This document shows, piece by piece, positions 46,693 through 59,699 of a DNA stretch of 64,000 bases. How positions within the stretch are numbered: position 1 is the first letter of the stretch; the number at the start of each line of letters is the position of its first letter. The translations under genes and the position numbers were made by a program. Source of the DNA: Apium graveolens. Lineage: Eukaryota; Streptophyta; Magnoliopsida; Apiales; Apiaceae. The notes beneath the pieces are model-generated. The model saw only the letters and a list, made by a program, of their open reading frames with translations. It searched no databases and was not told the origin of the DNA. The stretch covers positions 64,329,414-64,393,413 of the forward strand of contig NC_133653.1 in the NCBI RefSeq assembly GCF_009905375.1, in the 5' to 3' direction.

Positions 46693-49600
46693 GAAGTGGT
46701 ATCAGAGCTAAGCGTTATAAACCTCAGAGATGATGTGACGTTAAGATAATAAGTACACTAAGATAAATAAGAACTCTTGCCAAGTTCATAGTCGGACTAC
46801 CTAATATAGTACTGACAGTTAAAACCCTTATGGGAACCCTTATAAATATCGTGATAGGAGCGTAGTTCATTATCATATATGGTAGCGGGACTCCGAACCC
46901 TGAGGTTGAGGAGCAACAGCGCGATGATGTTTTATTACTAATTGGAGATCGGATTGTGGATCCGATGGAGCGTCCTAATACAGGACCGGATGATGTTCAT
47001 ATTGAGGATGTAGCGGTTGAGGATGTTGTCCTAGAAGGGATAGTTGCTGAGGAGGATCCCGTGGAGGATCCTGACAAGAATGAATAAAGAACCACTGATG
47101 AATTGATGACCATGGTTAGGTCGACTACCAGAGGTAGGATTGGTCGATCACTACCGGAGGTTCGTTCAAGTTTGTAAAGATAGTAGCCCCCTTTAACGCG
47201 GCTTACTCGTAAGACTGAGAAGTTTGAATGGACAGAGTAATGCGAGAACAGCTTTCAAGAACTGAAGCAAAGGTTGGTGACGGCTCCTATGTTGGCGTTG
47301 CCGGATGGAAAAGGAGATTTTGTGATGTGTAGTGACGCTTCGCATAAGGAATTAGGGTGCTTCATATACAGCACAACAAGGTAATCGCGTACGCGTCAAG
47401 ACAATTGAGGTAATATGAAATTCGATATCCCCACCCATGAGCTTGGGCTCGTGGCAATAGTTTTGCCCTAAATATTGGAGGCACTACTGGTATGGATAGA
47501 AGTGAGAGATTTACACAAACCATAGGAGCTCTAGTACATTTTTACGTAGAAAGAGCTCAACATACGCCAGAGGAGGCGGTCAGAGCTAATCAAGAATTAT
47601 GATTGGGAGATTCTTTATCATTCGGGGAAAGCCAATGTGGTGGTTGATGCCCATAGTAAAAAGGAGAGACTCAAGATGATAATGTCTTTGGGAGAGTTTA
47701 TAAGAGATTTTGAGAAAATGGAAATAGAAGTGAAGGTAACCGGAGCCGGTACCGAAAAGCTGTTTGAGATCGCTATGCGGTCTGAATTATTGGAAAATTA
47801 TTATTGTGCCAAGAAAAGTGATGAATGAAGGCAGAGAGCCAACAATTAGATAAAAGATTAATACCGAGAAAGATGATAAGGGAATAATGAGGTATTCCTA
47901 CAGAATTTGGGTTCCAAATGTTCAAGAGCTTAAAGATGAGATATTAGATGAAAGCTAGTTTGAGGAATAAGATTTAGAGAAAAACCTGAACGTGATAGGC
48001 AGGGAGGTCGCCATCAAGATAGAATGAACCCATAACATAATGAAGTGGAAAATGAGGATTTAAAATGTATAAGATAACCCCAAGTATGGTAGAAGGATGA
48101 AACATTTCATACTAAGGAAATAGAAAGTCGAGTAAGGAAAGGAGACCCGAGACGGCACTCCTATACGGCAATTCATGGACCTGTCTAAAAAGAACTTAGA
48201 CTATTATCCCCAACCACCACCCTGAGGAGACAGTGCGGTGAGAAATTCTTTCAGGACCTATAAGTCGCTAAGCTCTCAGAGTTCCAAGGAACAGGTTGAC
48301 CCAGTCGAGGCAAGAGCCTGGCTAAAGGAAATATAGGAATCATTGGAGATTCTAAATGATTGACGAATCACAAAAGACTGTTTTTGTCACTTACCCTCCT
48401 AAGAGAGAGACCACTCGCTGGTGAAAGGCCAAAGAAGGCACGGAGCAAGAGATTATAGTAAACTGATTTAAGTCCAGTCAATTGTTTTCGAGAAAGTAAA
48501 TCCCAAGGTTATGGAGATAGTGTAAAAGCTTTAGAGCCAGAACAAAGGCAGACGAGTATGATGAATTATGAATCTAAGTTGTAAAAGTTGTCAAGATTCG
48601 TTCTGAGGACACGAATCCAGAAGGACGGGATGTTTGAAATCAATGCTTATGTTGTGTTGGTTCATGAAATAATGATAAGAGAAAGGAAAATAAAAAGAAA
48701 CTGAAGAGGAAAGGAATATAAAGGCAATAGAGTTTGAGGAATGATGAAGGAATTGGGTATGAGGAAACCCTAAAGACTCGTAGCAATAGAAATAGAAAAG
48801 TATGTAATCATCAGGATGAGGGTGATTCACCATGAGTTAAAATTGCTGGTTGAAGGCATAAGAGATACATATATTTTATCCCCTGTAAGTTGGGAGGATT
48901 CGAGGAAACCTTGAAATAGTTCGAAGGATAAATAATGAGACGCGGATAGATTGAGGAGACAAGGAAGTAAGAAATTAGGAAAATTGGATAAAGGAAGTGA
49001 CCTTCAAGAATGTGAAGTGTAAGACCGGTGGCTCGATACCCAGAAAGGGAGACGCCAGGTATGAAAGATATCCCAACATTGAGGTGATTGTTGAGATAAA
49101 ACAACAAAAGTAAATAAGGAATTATTAAGAAGAAGTTCACGTTGAACACGACCAATATCTTCCAGAACATCCTTGTTATCGTTACCAAATTAGGCAAGAA
49201 AAGCGGATAACCGTTGTTATCTTTTGGAGGCCATACTGATTGACCTCATTTTTGAATACAGATGTTATTGTGAAACTAGGCATATACTATCGAGGTGGGA
49301 ATGATTAAATAAGACACCCTTATCAAGGATATATGACTTGATTTATCCATGGAAGGATGCATGTACCTTTTTAAAGATAGAATTAAGGATAGAACATTGG
49401 TAACTTAAAATGAATCCTAGGGGAATGCATAAAGGTTGGCATTTCACCCTTAATAGGGACAGTATGAGTTTTGACAGTATGATTTGGAAAGGGTTAAGGT
49501 AACAACAACCTTTAAGAATCAGTGGAGAAATTTTTCAGAAGTATATAGACAATGGTTCTAGTATTAGTAAATGGTATTTTGATATGCCCTGTATATAGGG

Positions 49601-52272
49601 AATACAGGAGGAACGATTGAAGGATAACCTTAGAGGTTTTATAAGGAGAAAGGAAATATTCGAAATTCTCAAGAATAAAAATGTTGATAAAGGAAATATG
49701 ACATAATTATAATGATGCCAAGTGGGGCACGTGTTAAACCACGAGAAAGTAGGGATCGAACCAGTAAAGGTCGAAATTGTTCAGGGCAATTAGGACCTAA
49801 GATAAAAGATGTTCTAAGTATGATTGAGAGTCAGTCGTGACAGTGATTAACCTCTAAAGACTGAGGCAATAACTTATGGAAAAATGGTGATATTTTTTTT
49901 TTACTCATCAGATATTAAAGAAAAGCATTTTCACATAAGCAGTGATTGAAATGAGGTAGAAAATTTATTTGGAGGTGGTTAAAATGACATTGACTGTAAG
50001 GAAATTTTACCATCAGGAAAGGCCAAAGAGGTGGCCGACACTTTAAGTGTAAGAGGACAATTACAGGCGCTCGTGCCAGAGGAATACAGTGATAATGGTT
50101 GAAGCCGTAAAGGTTGTATTATGGTTTGAAAGATTGACATTCCTTCTGATGACTGTGCAATACCCAACCGTAATAATAGTTGGTAAAGGTTTAATTTGTG
50201 TAATCGCCATGAGCGGGCTATTTATCTTAGAAGATACTATCTTGAGATAAGCCAGGACCATGTTTCAAAAAGGACTGGACGAACCCTTGAGTTAAGTCTT
50301 TTATTTAAGGCATACGATTAAGAATGATATTTACCTGCTATCGTTGCTTTGACTGAAACTCTTCCGCAATTTTATGTACTTCATGTCACGAAAGTACGTC
50401 AGAGTTTGGAGTGTTCTTCATGAATTATGATTGGTGGTTATGTTAACTCCTTAGAAGTATTCTATACGACATGTATGGACTCCGTATGGTTAGATATTAA
50501 GATTTCATGGGAAGTGAATGACGACAGTAGGTCAGTGGTGGACCATAGTAATGCAGCAATGATTCTGCGAGTAATGAGCTGATTGCAACCGTGAGAGTTG
50601 TATTGGAATGGATGTGAGATTGAGTACCACTAATCGGGTCGTGGTAGTGTATAGGTTATCATTGATAGACTAATTAAGTAGAGTATCTACCTATTGAATA
50701 TTTATTCCCTCTTATGAAAAGAGAGTCGTATTACTATATGAGGAAGGTTGCGGTGCAAGCATAGAATTCTAGTAACGATGATGTCTAGAATGAGATCCCA
50801 GATTCGATTTTCGATATCGAGGGAGTTTCAAAGGTGATTGTGTATAAGCTCGAGGAAGAGCCTGGGTCCATAGAATGATGGACGGAATAGCAAAAATATT
50901 TAGGCAGGTGAAATACGATGCTATAGTACTTGATGTTGATATAAATACACATATGTTTTGTTCTCCTATGACAAACCTCTATAATTCAGAGGTAGGTTCC
51001 AAGCCAGATATTTTGTGGCAGTATATTTTTTCATATATACAATTCTCTTCAGTTCGTTCTTTTCTCTTCTTTTCATTTCATATAACTGAGAAGAACAACC
51101 CTTCCAGAAGGGGAGGTATTTCCGAATGACTATCTATCTGTGTGATAGAAGCCGAGTAGGATACCAGCTATTGTTTAATTGCTTGTCAAGTACTAAAGGC
51201 TGGCCACCTTCTGTACTAACTATGCAATGTAACATGTGTTCATGATCATAGTGATCTCTCAATGAATTCTTTTTCTTCTATATGATGGATCAAGCTTTCA
51301 AAGATAGAAGCAGCTGAAAAAGGAGTAGTAAAGTTGTGGTGGTATTCGGAATGGAAACACATTCGTGATACTAAGGTTGACGAGGTTATTAAAAGGTTAT
51401 AGGACGCTAACGAGCAAAAGTATAACCAGTATAATATTAGGAACGGAAGGTAGTAGCGATTACGAACTGGAAAAGAATGGGTATTGAGAAGCAAAAGCTC
51501 TAATGCTAAACGCTATAATGAGAGTCTGTGCAATAGACTTGAAAGAAATTGGAATGATCACTTAACACGGATTGAGTTTTCTCACGATAATAAATCGTAT
51601 GTCAGGTATCGAGATGTCGTCTTATGAGATTTTTGAGGGAAGACAATGTCGATCCCCCTTATGTTAGGATGAAGTTGTAGAGCGCAAGATGCTCGGACCC
51701 GCAGTAGTCCAAAGGACCAAGGATATGATAGACCTAATCAGAGGACGGCTGGTAGTAGCCCAAGATGGACATAAGAAGTATGTTGATTTGACACGAAGGG
51801 ACAAGGAATAGGAAGTAGGGGACCTAGTGTTGTTATAGGTATTTCCTTGGAAAGGAAGGATGAAGTTTGGAAAGAAATGAAAGCTAAGTCCACGAATTGT
51901 TGGACCCTTGAATATATATTAAGACGTATTGGGAGGATAGCATATGAGCTAGCCCTAACCTCGAACATGTAGCAGGTCGTAACGTGTTTCACGTATCAAT
52001 GTTAAGGAAGTGTAATTCAGATGCCAGATAAATAGGGGCATATGAGCGCATAGACATGCAACCCAACGTAACCTATATGGAGCAACCAGGAAGGGTTATA
52101 GAGTGAAAAGGAACAAGTGCTTAGGAGAAGGATTATCAAACTAGGCAGAGTTTGGTGGTGGGACCACAATGTGGGAAAATTTACTCGAGAGTTAGAAAGT
52201 GCAATGCTAAGAGAGTATCCCTATTCATTTTCTATCTGATTCCGGGACGGAATCCTTTTAAGGAGGGGAGAC
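46693..52272 (+). pseudogene. Full-length but degenerate gypsy internal region, copy C
   Basis: The only copy running from PBS (46697-46708) to PPT. Remnants: RT end/RNase H about 47184-47958, gag-like about 48244-48658, RT palm about 49548-49688, RNase H-end-like about 50015-50080, integrase about 50642-52250. The part after 51848, absent from A and B, encodes the integrase tail (WKGRMKFGKK, then a block ending LRRGD just before the PPT), as in Tekay/Del pol. Frames are broken throughout and the RT catalytic Asp pair is lost, so the element cannot move without help. Confidence 0.8.
52261..52272 (+). other. Polypurine tract of the gypsy element
   Basis: AGGAGGGGAGAC directly precedes LTR D. 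Present only here, confirming LTR D as the original 3' LTR. Confidence 0.88.
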
Positions 52273-55200
52273 TGTAATAACCCCAATTTTTGGAAATTTT
52301 TGAAACCCTTATGAATAGTGATTTTGCAGATTATGCGGAATGAGAAAACTTTTCATGCCACACTATGTAGGGGTTCTGGTATGGATATTCTGAGATTTTA
52401 TTAGTACTCTATATGACATATAAGTGTATGTAAAGATCGTCAGAATCCAATTCCGAACACTTTGATTTTTCCCGGAAATCCACTAGATACGGAAAGAATT
52501 GAGTATAAGGTAACAGGATAAAAAGGATTTAAATTAAAGGATTATAAGAGAGGATCATAAAAGGAATACAATATATCGAGAAAGGTTAAGGGAACCTAAG
52601 TAATAAGATCCCGGGTATGATCCCTCAAACGATAAACGAAAACGAAAGTTAAGCGAACCGTATAACAGATCAGCGGTCATTAGGCAAACAATTAGGAAGT
52701 TAATCAAAGGGATTAGAGAGGATGATGTCACCCAACCAATGAGAAGAGGACAAGGAGGGGAGGATGACATCATGAGGATGACCTAAGCATGACATAAGGG
52801 AAGGAGGTGTGGTTGATTAATAACCACACAAATTTCATGGTTAAAAAGGTAATTTACCAAAATCAAAAGCTAGTAACCAAGCAAACAACTCACAAAACAC
52901 AAAGATATTTCATTTCTTCATGAAGCTCTCGGCTTCTTTCTTAACAAAATGAAGATCCAAGCTCCACCACTTACTATTTAGCAAGGTATTTATCTAAGCT
53001 TCCCCATGGATAGTTACATACTCCCTATAAGTTTAAGGTTCTAATTCCAAGCCAATCTTTTTCTATAAATCATGGAAGAAGATGGTGAATAGTGTTTTTC
53101 AAGAACTAAAATTTGTGTTCTTGAAGTTTTGTTTAGATTAAGCTTGGATAAGGACTTTAAGGGTGATTCCAAGCCATTCTCTTGATTCTCCACTCTCCAA
53201 GGAAGGTATAAACTACAAACCCTAGCTTTAGTTTTGAGTAATTAGGAATGAATATGTTTGATATAGTAATTAGGAATGAATATGTTTGATATAGTATAGA
53301 GATTAGTTGGTTTGGTGGTATTTTTGGAGTTGTAAATCTTGATAATTAGTTAAAGAACCTAAGTAAAGCTTTTAGTTCATGTGGGGAATAAGTATAAATT
53401 GTTAATGTTGAGTGTTGGGGCTGTTATGATGTAGTTTGGATGGAGTTTTGATTGGGTTGTGAATTGGTATTGATTGGTGGTTGTTTTGGAATGGTTTAAA
53501 TTTGGGAAATCGCGTAAACATAGCCGTCGTAATGCCCGATTTACCGTAGACTGTTTTTGTTCTTAACATCAGAACCCTTTAACTCACTGCTAGGTTTTGA
53601 CCATTGCCATTTTTAGATAGTTCATGTTACGAGCTTCGTTTTGATATGTAGTTCGTTTGATTCCGATGTACGGTTTAGGAGAAACGGCCGTTTTAAGTAA
53701 CGACGTTTCGCGAACGAACCCTTACCCCTCGCCTTACTTTGAAACATAGGTTAAAGACCTTAAAAGACTAATTGAAGTATGAAACATTTATGTAAGGTGT
53801 AATAGGCAGTTGGTAAGACACTCGCGAAGGAATCGCCTTAAAACTCGAAATGGTTAAATTATTAAAAATGGTGGAGCCGAGGGTACTCGGGTGACTTAAG
53901 AGAATCAGTAAGCGCAAAACGAGCGTTATAGTCTGAGTTGGTTAGAGTATAGATTTACAAGTGACTTTGGTTTAATTCCAACTTACTTGTTGCTTATAGG
54001 TTACCAGACTCGTCCCGAGCCATTCGTAACCCCCAGTCGCTCAGGCAAGTTTTCTACCCGATATACTGTTGTTATGATGTATATGTGTATATGCATGATC
54101 TTGCGATATATGCATATTTGTTATTAGCAAATTCTTGCGATATATTGTAGCATGTGATATGGTACATATGCATGCCTGTTTCGTATTCTTGCCATTTATA
54201 TCTGTTGGTTCAGTTGATAATACCTATGCTAGAGAATAGCGGTAATTTGCATATACCCTTAGTATAGGGACCCAAAGGTGAAAACATTTTCTAAAACCGG
54301 GAGTCGAGGATCCCGAGTAGATTTTGTATATATATATATATATATTTTATATATATATATGGTTATAGTTTTCAAAACTATTAATCGAATAAGGTTTATT
54401 CGATAACTTTATTTTATTATTGAATATTATTTCCAATATTCATCCGAGGACTTATGACTCCTTTATTTTATTATTGAATATTATTTCGAATATTCATTCG
54501 AGGGCTTATGACCTAGCTTAATTTATTTATTGAATATAATTTGAATATTCATTTGAGGATCTATGACTCCGATTATTTGCTGAGATATATTCTTTATTTT
54601 ATTAAAGAATAATGTTTCGATAATCAAACTTATTTTCGATTATTCAAATAAAGATAGTACTTTTGGTATAAGTATATCTTTGATTATTTAATATTCATTT
54701 CAAGTATAAGTTTTAAAACTTCTACTTCAATTATTTTTATAAAAATTACTCTTTATGGGAATATTATTTAAATAATAATATTCAGATATTTTCTAATATA
54801 TTGGGACTGATTTACCTTGTTAAATCAGCATCACTCCAAATATTCTTAAAAATGTTTTCGAGTCTTTAAAATGATTTTTAAAGTTAGAGTGGACCCCAAA
54901 ACTCATTTTTTTTATATTTAAGATCTTCCTTTCAAAGGGGATTTAAATACTCGCTCAAAACCTGGGGGATCCAGCTCTGTGGTGCATTTTACATTCGCAA
55001 CGTGGTTGCTGTTATGAGAAAACAAATGAATTGATTACTTACCCAACGTTCGGGAAGTAAGCCCATCTAATTGAGTCGGCATAAGCGACAGGCCGGGGTA
55101 CGGTCTATCAAAGTGTAAGTGGTTGGGTGGCAGTCCATCAACGCGTAAGAGGTCGGGTGGCGGTCCAGCACAAGGTCCTTATGTGGCCAGGGTGATGACC

Positions 55201-56346
55201 GGTGGAGGATTCATCCATCTACTAGTAGAAAAGGTTACTTATTGGTATCTTTGCCAGATCAGCAAGATATCAGGTTTATGCCAAGGTTTTCTCCTTTCCA
55301 AATTCATTGGATATTGCAACTCTGTTTATAATTTTCATAACAGAGGTTTTCAAGGAGTGTATGAAATGTATATATATATAGGTGTATATATATATCGGGA
55401 CTTAATGAAGTATCTCGTAACTTCATTATTTATAATGATGTTCAAAGATTGAATCTATTCAAATATTGTCTTGTAGTCTCATCTATGTGATGAACTTTTG
55501 AAACTAATTATAACTTGAATGGTGGTAGTTCAAGTAGTATTTGGAAAAGATATAATTATATTGGAGTATCTTGTAACTTCATCTTTTAAACTTATATCTA
55601 GTAAATGATTATCTTATGCATGACAAAGATTTTCAGAAAAATGTTGAGACAAGGTTAGTTATATGAGATCACCTTGCAACGATAGTTTTATAAAGTTATA
55701 AACTGGAACTCTGTGTATATTATGCATGGAAGAGGACTTCCAATATTTTGCAAAGTATATATGTATATATATACTGAATATTTTGCGACTTCATCGCATT
55801 AAGATATCCACTTGGTTCATTTCTTTTGACCAAGACTTTCATGAGTACTATGAGAAGGCTCATATATTGTTAATCATTATACATAGTATTTTGGTGGGCT
55901 TGCTGCTCACCCTTGATTTCTTCTTTCATCACACAACATCAGATAGACAAGATGAACAGGACCAAGCTCCCAATTCGCGAGCGGATAGGAAATGTTCCGC
56001 AGTTTCCTATAGGCGTTGATGTCGCTGTAGCTGAGATAGGAACTACCAATAGGCTAGGCTTTCAACTTTTGATGTATCAGATTATGTATATTTATGAATT
56101 GTAATAATGGCAAAGAAATGTAAATTTATTCAGAAAACCTTTTAAGGTGTATTGGCAGATAATTGTGGAATAAAATGACTTGTGATTATTTTTGGATGTC
56201 ATCTCTGAGACTATAACGTGTGGTGTGTGTGTTTATTGTGGGGTCACAGTACAGAGTAGTTGATTAATTATTAAGATTGGGTGTTGTTAAGGGAAATGGA
56301 ACTCGTGACAACCCGGATCCCCGACCCCGGATTTGGGGGTGTTACA
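52273..56346 (+). repeat. Gypsy 3' LTR, copy D
   Basis: 4074 bp, TGTAATAACC...GTGTTACA. It carries many differences not shared by A, B and C, including TAAGGTTCTAATTCC near 53035. Near 53238-53293 a 28 bp segment is directly duplicated and about 45 bp present in the other copies are missing. This pattern is expected if A, B and C descend from the 5' LTR and D is the single original 3' LTR. The right end abuts TSD TAAAA. Confidence 0.93.
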
Positions 56347-56351
56347 TAAAA
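56347..56351. repeat. Target site duplication TAAAA (right) of the gypsy element
   Basis: Pairs with 2236-2240. Minus-strand Copia sequence resumes directly after it. Confidence 0.85.
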
Positions 56352-56527
56352 TATTCCAGAAAAATAATTGATTTTATTAACAAAATGTATACCGAAGGAT
56401 GATCAAACTCGATCGATAATGATCATCCGTCGAGATGTAAATTTTGACTTAGCCAAAATTTCATCCAAGACTGAAGAATCAATTAAATTTCTGGCTACAT
56501 TACAACTTGCAAATTATTTGTAAAGAT
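56352..56527 (-). other. Gap between pol and ORF3 of the minus-strand Copia
   Basis: Short AT-rich non-coding stretch with ATCCGTCG at 56425-56432 and degenerate copies nearby. The gypsy element inserted at its left end. Confidence 0.6.
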
Positions 56528-58030
56528 TCAATAGTAATTTAGCATACCTAACTCACTTACCAACCTTGAAAAGGTGGATTCATCCAGTGGCTTGGTAAAT
56601 ATATTTGCAAGTTGCTTTTCACTTAGAACAAACTGTAGTTCCACAGTACCATTCATCACATGTTCCCTTATGAAGTGGTACTTGATGTCTATGTGCTTTG
56701 TTCTTGAACGCTGTACTGGATTTTTAGTGATGACAATTGCACTTGTGTTATCACAGAAAATAGGAATTCTTTCCACTTGCAGACCATAGTCTAGCAATTA
56801 GTTTTTCATCCACAAAATTTGTGCACAGCAACTGCCAGCAGCAATATATTCAGCTTCAGCTGTAGAAGTAGAAACTGAATTTTGCTTTTTACTGAACCAG
56901 GACACAAGCTTATTTCCTAGAAATTGACAGGTTCTTGTTGTACTTTTTCTATCAATTCTGCAACCTGCATAATCTGCATCTGAATAACCAGTTAGATCAA
57001 AACCAGAATCTCTAGGGTACCAAATGCCAAGTTTTGGTGTTCCCTTGAGATATCTGAAAATTTTCTTAATAGCTACTAAGTGAGATTCTCTAGGATCAAC
57101 CTAAAACCTAGCACAAAGATATGTAGCAAACATTATATCTGGCCTACTAGCTGTTAAGTAGAGAAGTGAGCCAACCATGCCCCTATAACTTGAAATATCC
57201 ACAGACTTTTCAGTAGTGTTTAATTCAAGCTTAGTTGCAGTGGCCATGGGAGTTTTTGCAGATGTGCAATCCATTAGATCAAACTTCTTTAAAAGTTCAT
57301 AAATGTATTTAGTTTGACTAATGAATATTCCATCACTAACTTGCTTAACTTGTAAATCAAGAAAGTAAGTTAGTTCTCCCATCATGCTCATTTCATACTT
57401 ACTCTGCATCAATTTGGCAAACTTTTTGTAAAGTCTCTCATCTGTAGAGCCAAAAATAATATCATCTATATAAATTTGAACAAGTATGCTAGAGCCATTA
57501 ACATTTCTAAAGAATAAAGTTTTGTCTATAGTACCTCTAGTGAAGTTATTCTCTAAAAGAAACTTTGACAAAGTGTCATATAAGGCTCTATGTGCTTGCT
57601 TCAGTCCACAAAGTGCTTTCAAAAGATAGTAAATATATTCTAGAAAATTTGGATCTTCAAAACCAGGAGGCTGACTGACATAGACTTCCTCCTCCAAATC
57701 TCCATTCAGGAAGGCACTTTTGACATCCATTTGATAGACCTTGAAATTGGCATGGGCTGCATAGGCTAAGAAGATTCTGATGGCTTCAAGTCTTGCAACA
57801 GGAGCAAAAGTTTCATCAAAATCTGTTCCTTCTTGTTGACAATAGCCCTTAGCAACCAATCTAGCTTTGTTCTTGACTACTATGCCATTTTCATCCATCT
57901 TGTTTCTGAATACCCATTTGGTGTCTATTGGATTCTTTCCTTTATGCTTGGGTACCAGCTTCCATACCTTATTCCTTTCAAATTGGTTTAGCTCCTCCTG
58001 CATAGCTAAAATCCAATCAGGATCCAACAA
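56528..58030 (-). pseudogene. pol: Reverse transcriptase and RNase H of minus-strand Copia (two nonsense codons)
   Basis: RT lies at 58030-57101, with [32 protein letters not shown] and a catalytic YIDD in place of the commoner YVDD. The frame is unbroken to a TAG at 57101-57103, where the intact element has Gln. RNase H then continues in the same frame ([16 protein letters not shown]) to a TAA at 56798-56800. It reopens at 56797-56528 with FCDNTSAI and HIDIKYHFIREH, ending at the natural C-terminus. So two substitutions inactivate an otherwise well-kept domain pair. Confidence 0.9.
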
Positions 58031-58260
58031 AGCTTCTTCTACCTTCTTTGGTTCTTCCTTAGATAGGAAACTGCTATATAAACATTCTTCCTAAGTTGCT
58101 CTCCTTGTTTGAACTCTAGAAGATACATCACCAATGATGAGCTCAAAGGGGTGATCCTTTGTCCATTTCCTTTATTGAGGTAGATTAGCTCTAGATGAAG
58201 AAGCCTCATTGTTGTCTTGATGTGTGATTGAGTTTTGATTATTAGAAACTCCCCCTGAGT
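58031..58260 (-). pseudogene. Integrase-RT linker of minus-strand Copia, frame broken
   Basis: The linker carries a GGGGGAG block (complement of CTCCCCC near 58250), like those in the linker of the young Copia. At least one frame change and stops separate the integrase frame, which ends TAA at 58261-58263, from the RT frame. Confidence 0.65.
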
Positions 58261-59685
58261 TTATGGATCTTTGATTTGAGAAAGGGGAACTTTCTGTAAG
58301 TGATCTATTCTGACTTTCAGCTTCTTTTGATGACCCGACGGATGATGAATTTGAGAAAGGGGAACTTTCTGTAAGTAATCTCCATCTTGCAGTTCTTCAA
58401 TTTTTTTATCATCAAACACAACATGTATTGATTCCACAACAATGTTGGTTCTCAGATTGTAGACTCTGTATGCTTTACCAACAGCATATCCAACAAAAAT
58501 TCCTTCATCTACTTTAGCATCAAACTTCCCATTCTGATCAGTTTGATTTCTCAAGATATAACATTTGCAGCCAAAGATATGAAGAAAGTTTAGAGTTGGC
58601 TTCTTTTTTTTGAACAATTGGTAGGGAGTCATGCATCTTGCTTGATTAACCAGAGAAATGTTCTGAGTATAGCATGCAGTATTTACAACTTCAGCCCAGA
58701 AATTTGTTGGTAACTTTGATTCTTTAAGCATTGTCCTTCCAGCTTCAATAAGTGATCTATTCTTTCTTTCCACTACTCCATTGTGTTGTGGAGTTCTTGC
58801 TGTTGAAAACTCATGCAAAATCCCATTTTCTTCACAAAATGCTCTCATGACAGAATTCTTGAACTCAGTTCCATTCTCACTCCTGATTCTTCTAACTTTG
58901 AAATCAGGATGATTGTTGACTTGCCTTATGTGATTGATGATGATTTTACTAGTCTCATCTTTGGACTTAAGGAAATATGTCCAAGAGAACTTTGAGAAAT
59001 CATCTACAATTACTAGGCAAAATCTTTTCCTTGAGATGGAAAACACATTGATTGGTCCAAACAAATCCATGTGTAGCAGTTGCAAAAGTTCTTCAATTGT
59101 TGAATCAAGCTTCTTTCTGAATGATGCTTTAATTTGCTTTCCCTTTTGGCAAGCATCACACAGTCCATCCTTAGAAAACTCCACTTGAGGAATGCCTCTA
59201 ACCAGTTCTTTCTTTACGAGTTCATTCATGGTCTTGAAGTTTAGATGGGATAGCTTCTTGTGCCTAAGCCAACTTTCATCTTGACTTGCTTTACTGATAC
59301 GGCAAGTAACAGATTCTGCATTTGATGAGTTAAAGTCAGCTAGGTACACTTTTTCTTTTCTCACTCCAGTGAGAACCACTTTGTTCCTCCTCTTATTTGT
59401 CACAACACAGGCTTCTGAGTTGAAGGTTACTGAGTTGCCTCTGTCACACAGCTGGCTAATACTCAAAAAATTGTGTTTGAGACCATCCACTAAGGCAACC
59501 TCCTCAATGATGACATTGTCTTTTGAAATCAAGCCATATCCCACAGTATAACCCTTGCTGTCATCTCCAAAAGTAATACTTGGGCCAACTCTCTCCTTGA
59601 ACTCTGTGAGTAGGGTAGAATCACCAGTCATGTGTCTTGAACAACCACTATCCAAGTACCATATATTCTTTATATTTCCTTGCAC
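58261..59685 (-). pseudogene. pol: Protease and integrase of minus-strand Copia
   Basis: Open for 474 codons. The frame begins at a GTG just before the protease; there is no ATG before the active site, as in the young element. Protease DSG is present (YLDSGC). Integrase zinc domain: HKKLSH and CDACQKG. Catalytic core: MDLFGP and VVERKN are kept, but the second catalytic position reads SENGTEF where SDNGTEF is expected, an Asp-to-Glu change that would probably impair integrase. The end has a repeated LQKVPLSQI block, encoded by a 28 bp direct repeat at 58274-58301 and 58349-58376. Confidence 0.88.
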
Positions 59686-59699
59686 ACATTAAAATCAAA

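Larger units (their letters stand above)
2241..56346 (+). mobile_element. Tekay/Del-like Ty3/gypsy element, tandemly amplified and carrying a nested Copia
   Basis: The original element was one LTR - internal - LTR unit inserted into the minus-strand Copia with TSD TAAAA. Three LTR copies derived from its 5' LTR (A 2241-6334, B 15835-33111 interrupted, C 42584-46692) now precede the single 3' LTR (D 52273-56346). LTRs run TGTAA...TTACA and are about 4.1 kb, a length typical of Tekay/Del chromoviruses. The PBS matches the initiator tRNA-Met type. No long ORF survives in the internal regions; RNase H, gag, RT and integrase are recognisable only as broken fragments. Two blocks of minus-strand Copia ORF3 (11490-15829 and 38257-42578) are embedded by the tandem amplification and are not part of the element. 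Family assignment is by recognition of pol residue patterns, without a search. Confidence 0.85.

Noticed and set aside
1..56351. The array as an assembly artefact
   Set aside because: Considered seriously, but private substitutions, indels and stops in each copy and the Copia insertion in only one copy make it less likely. It remains testable with long reads.
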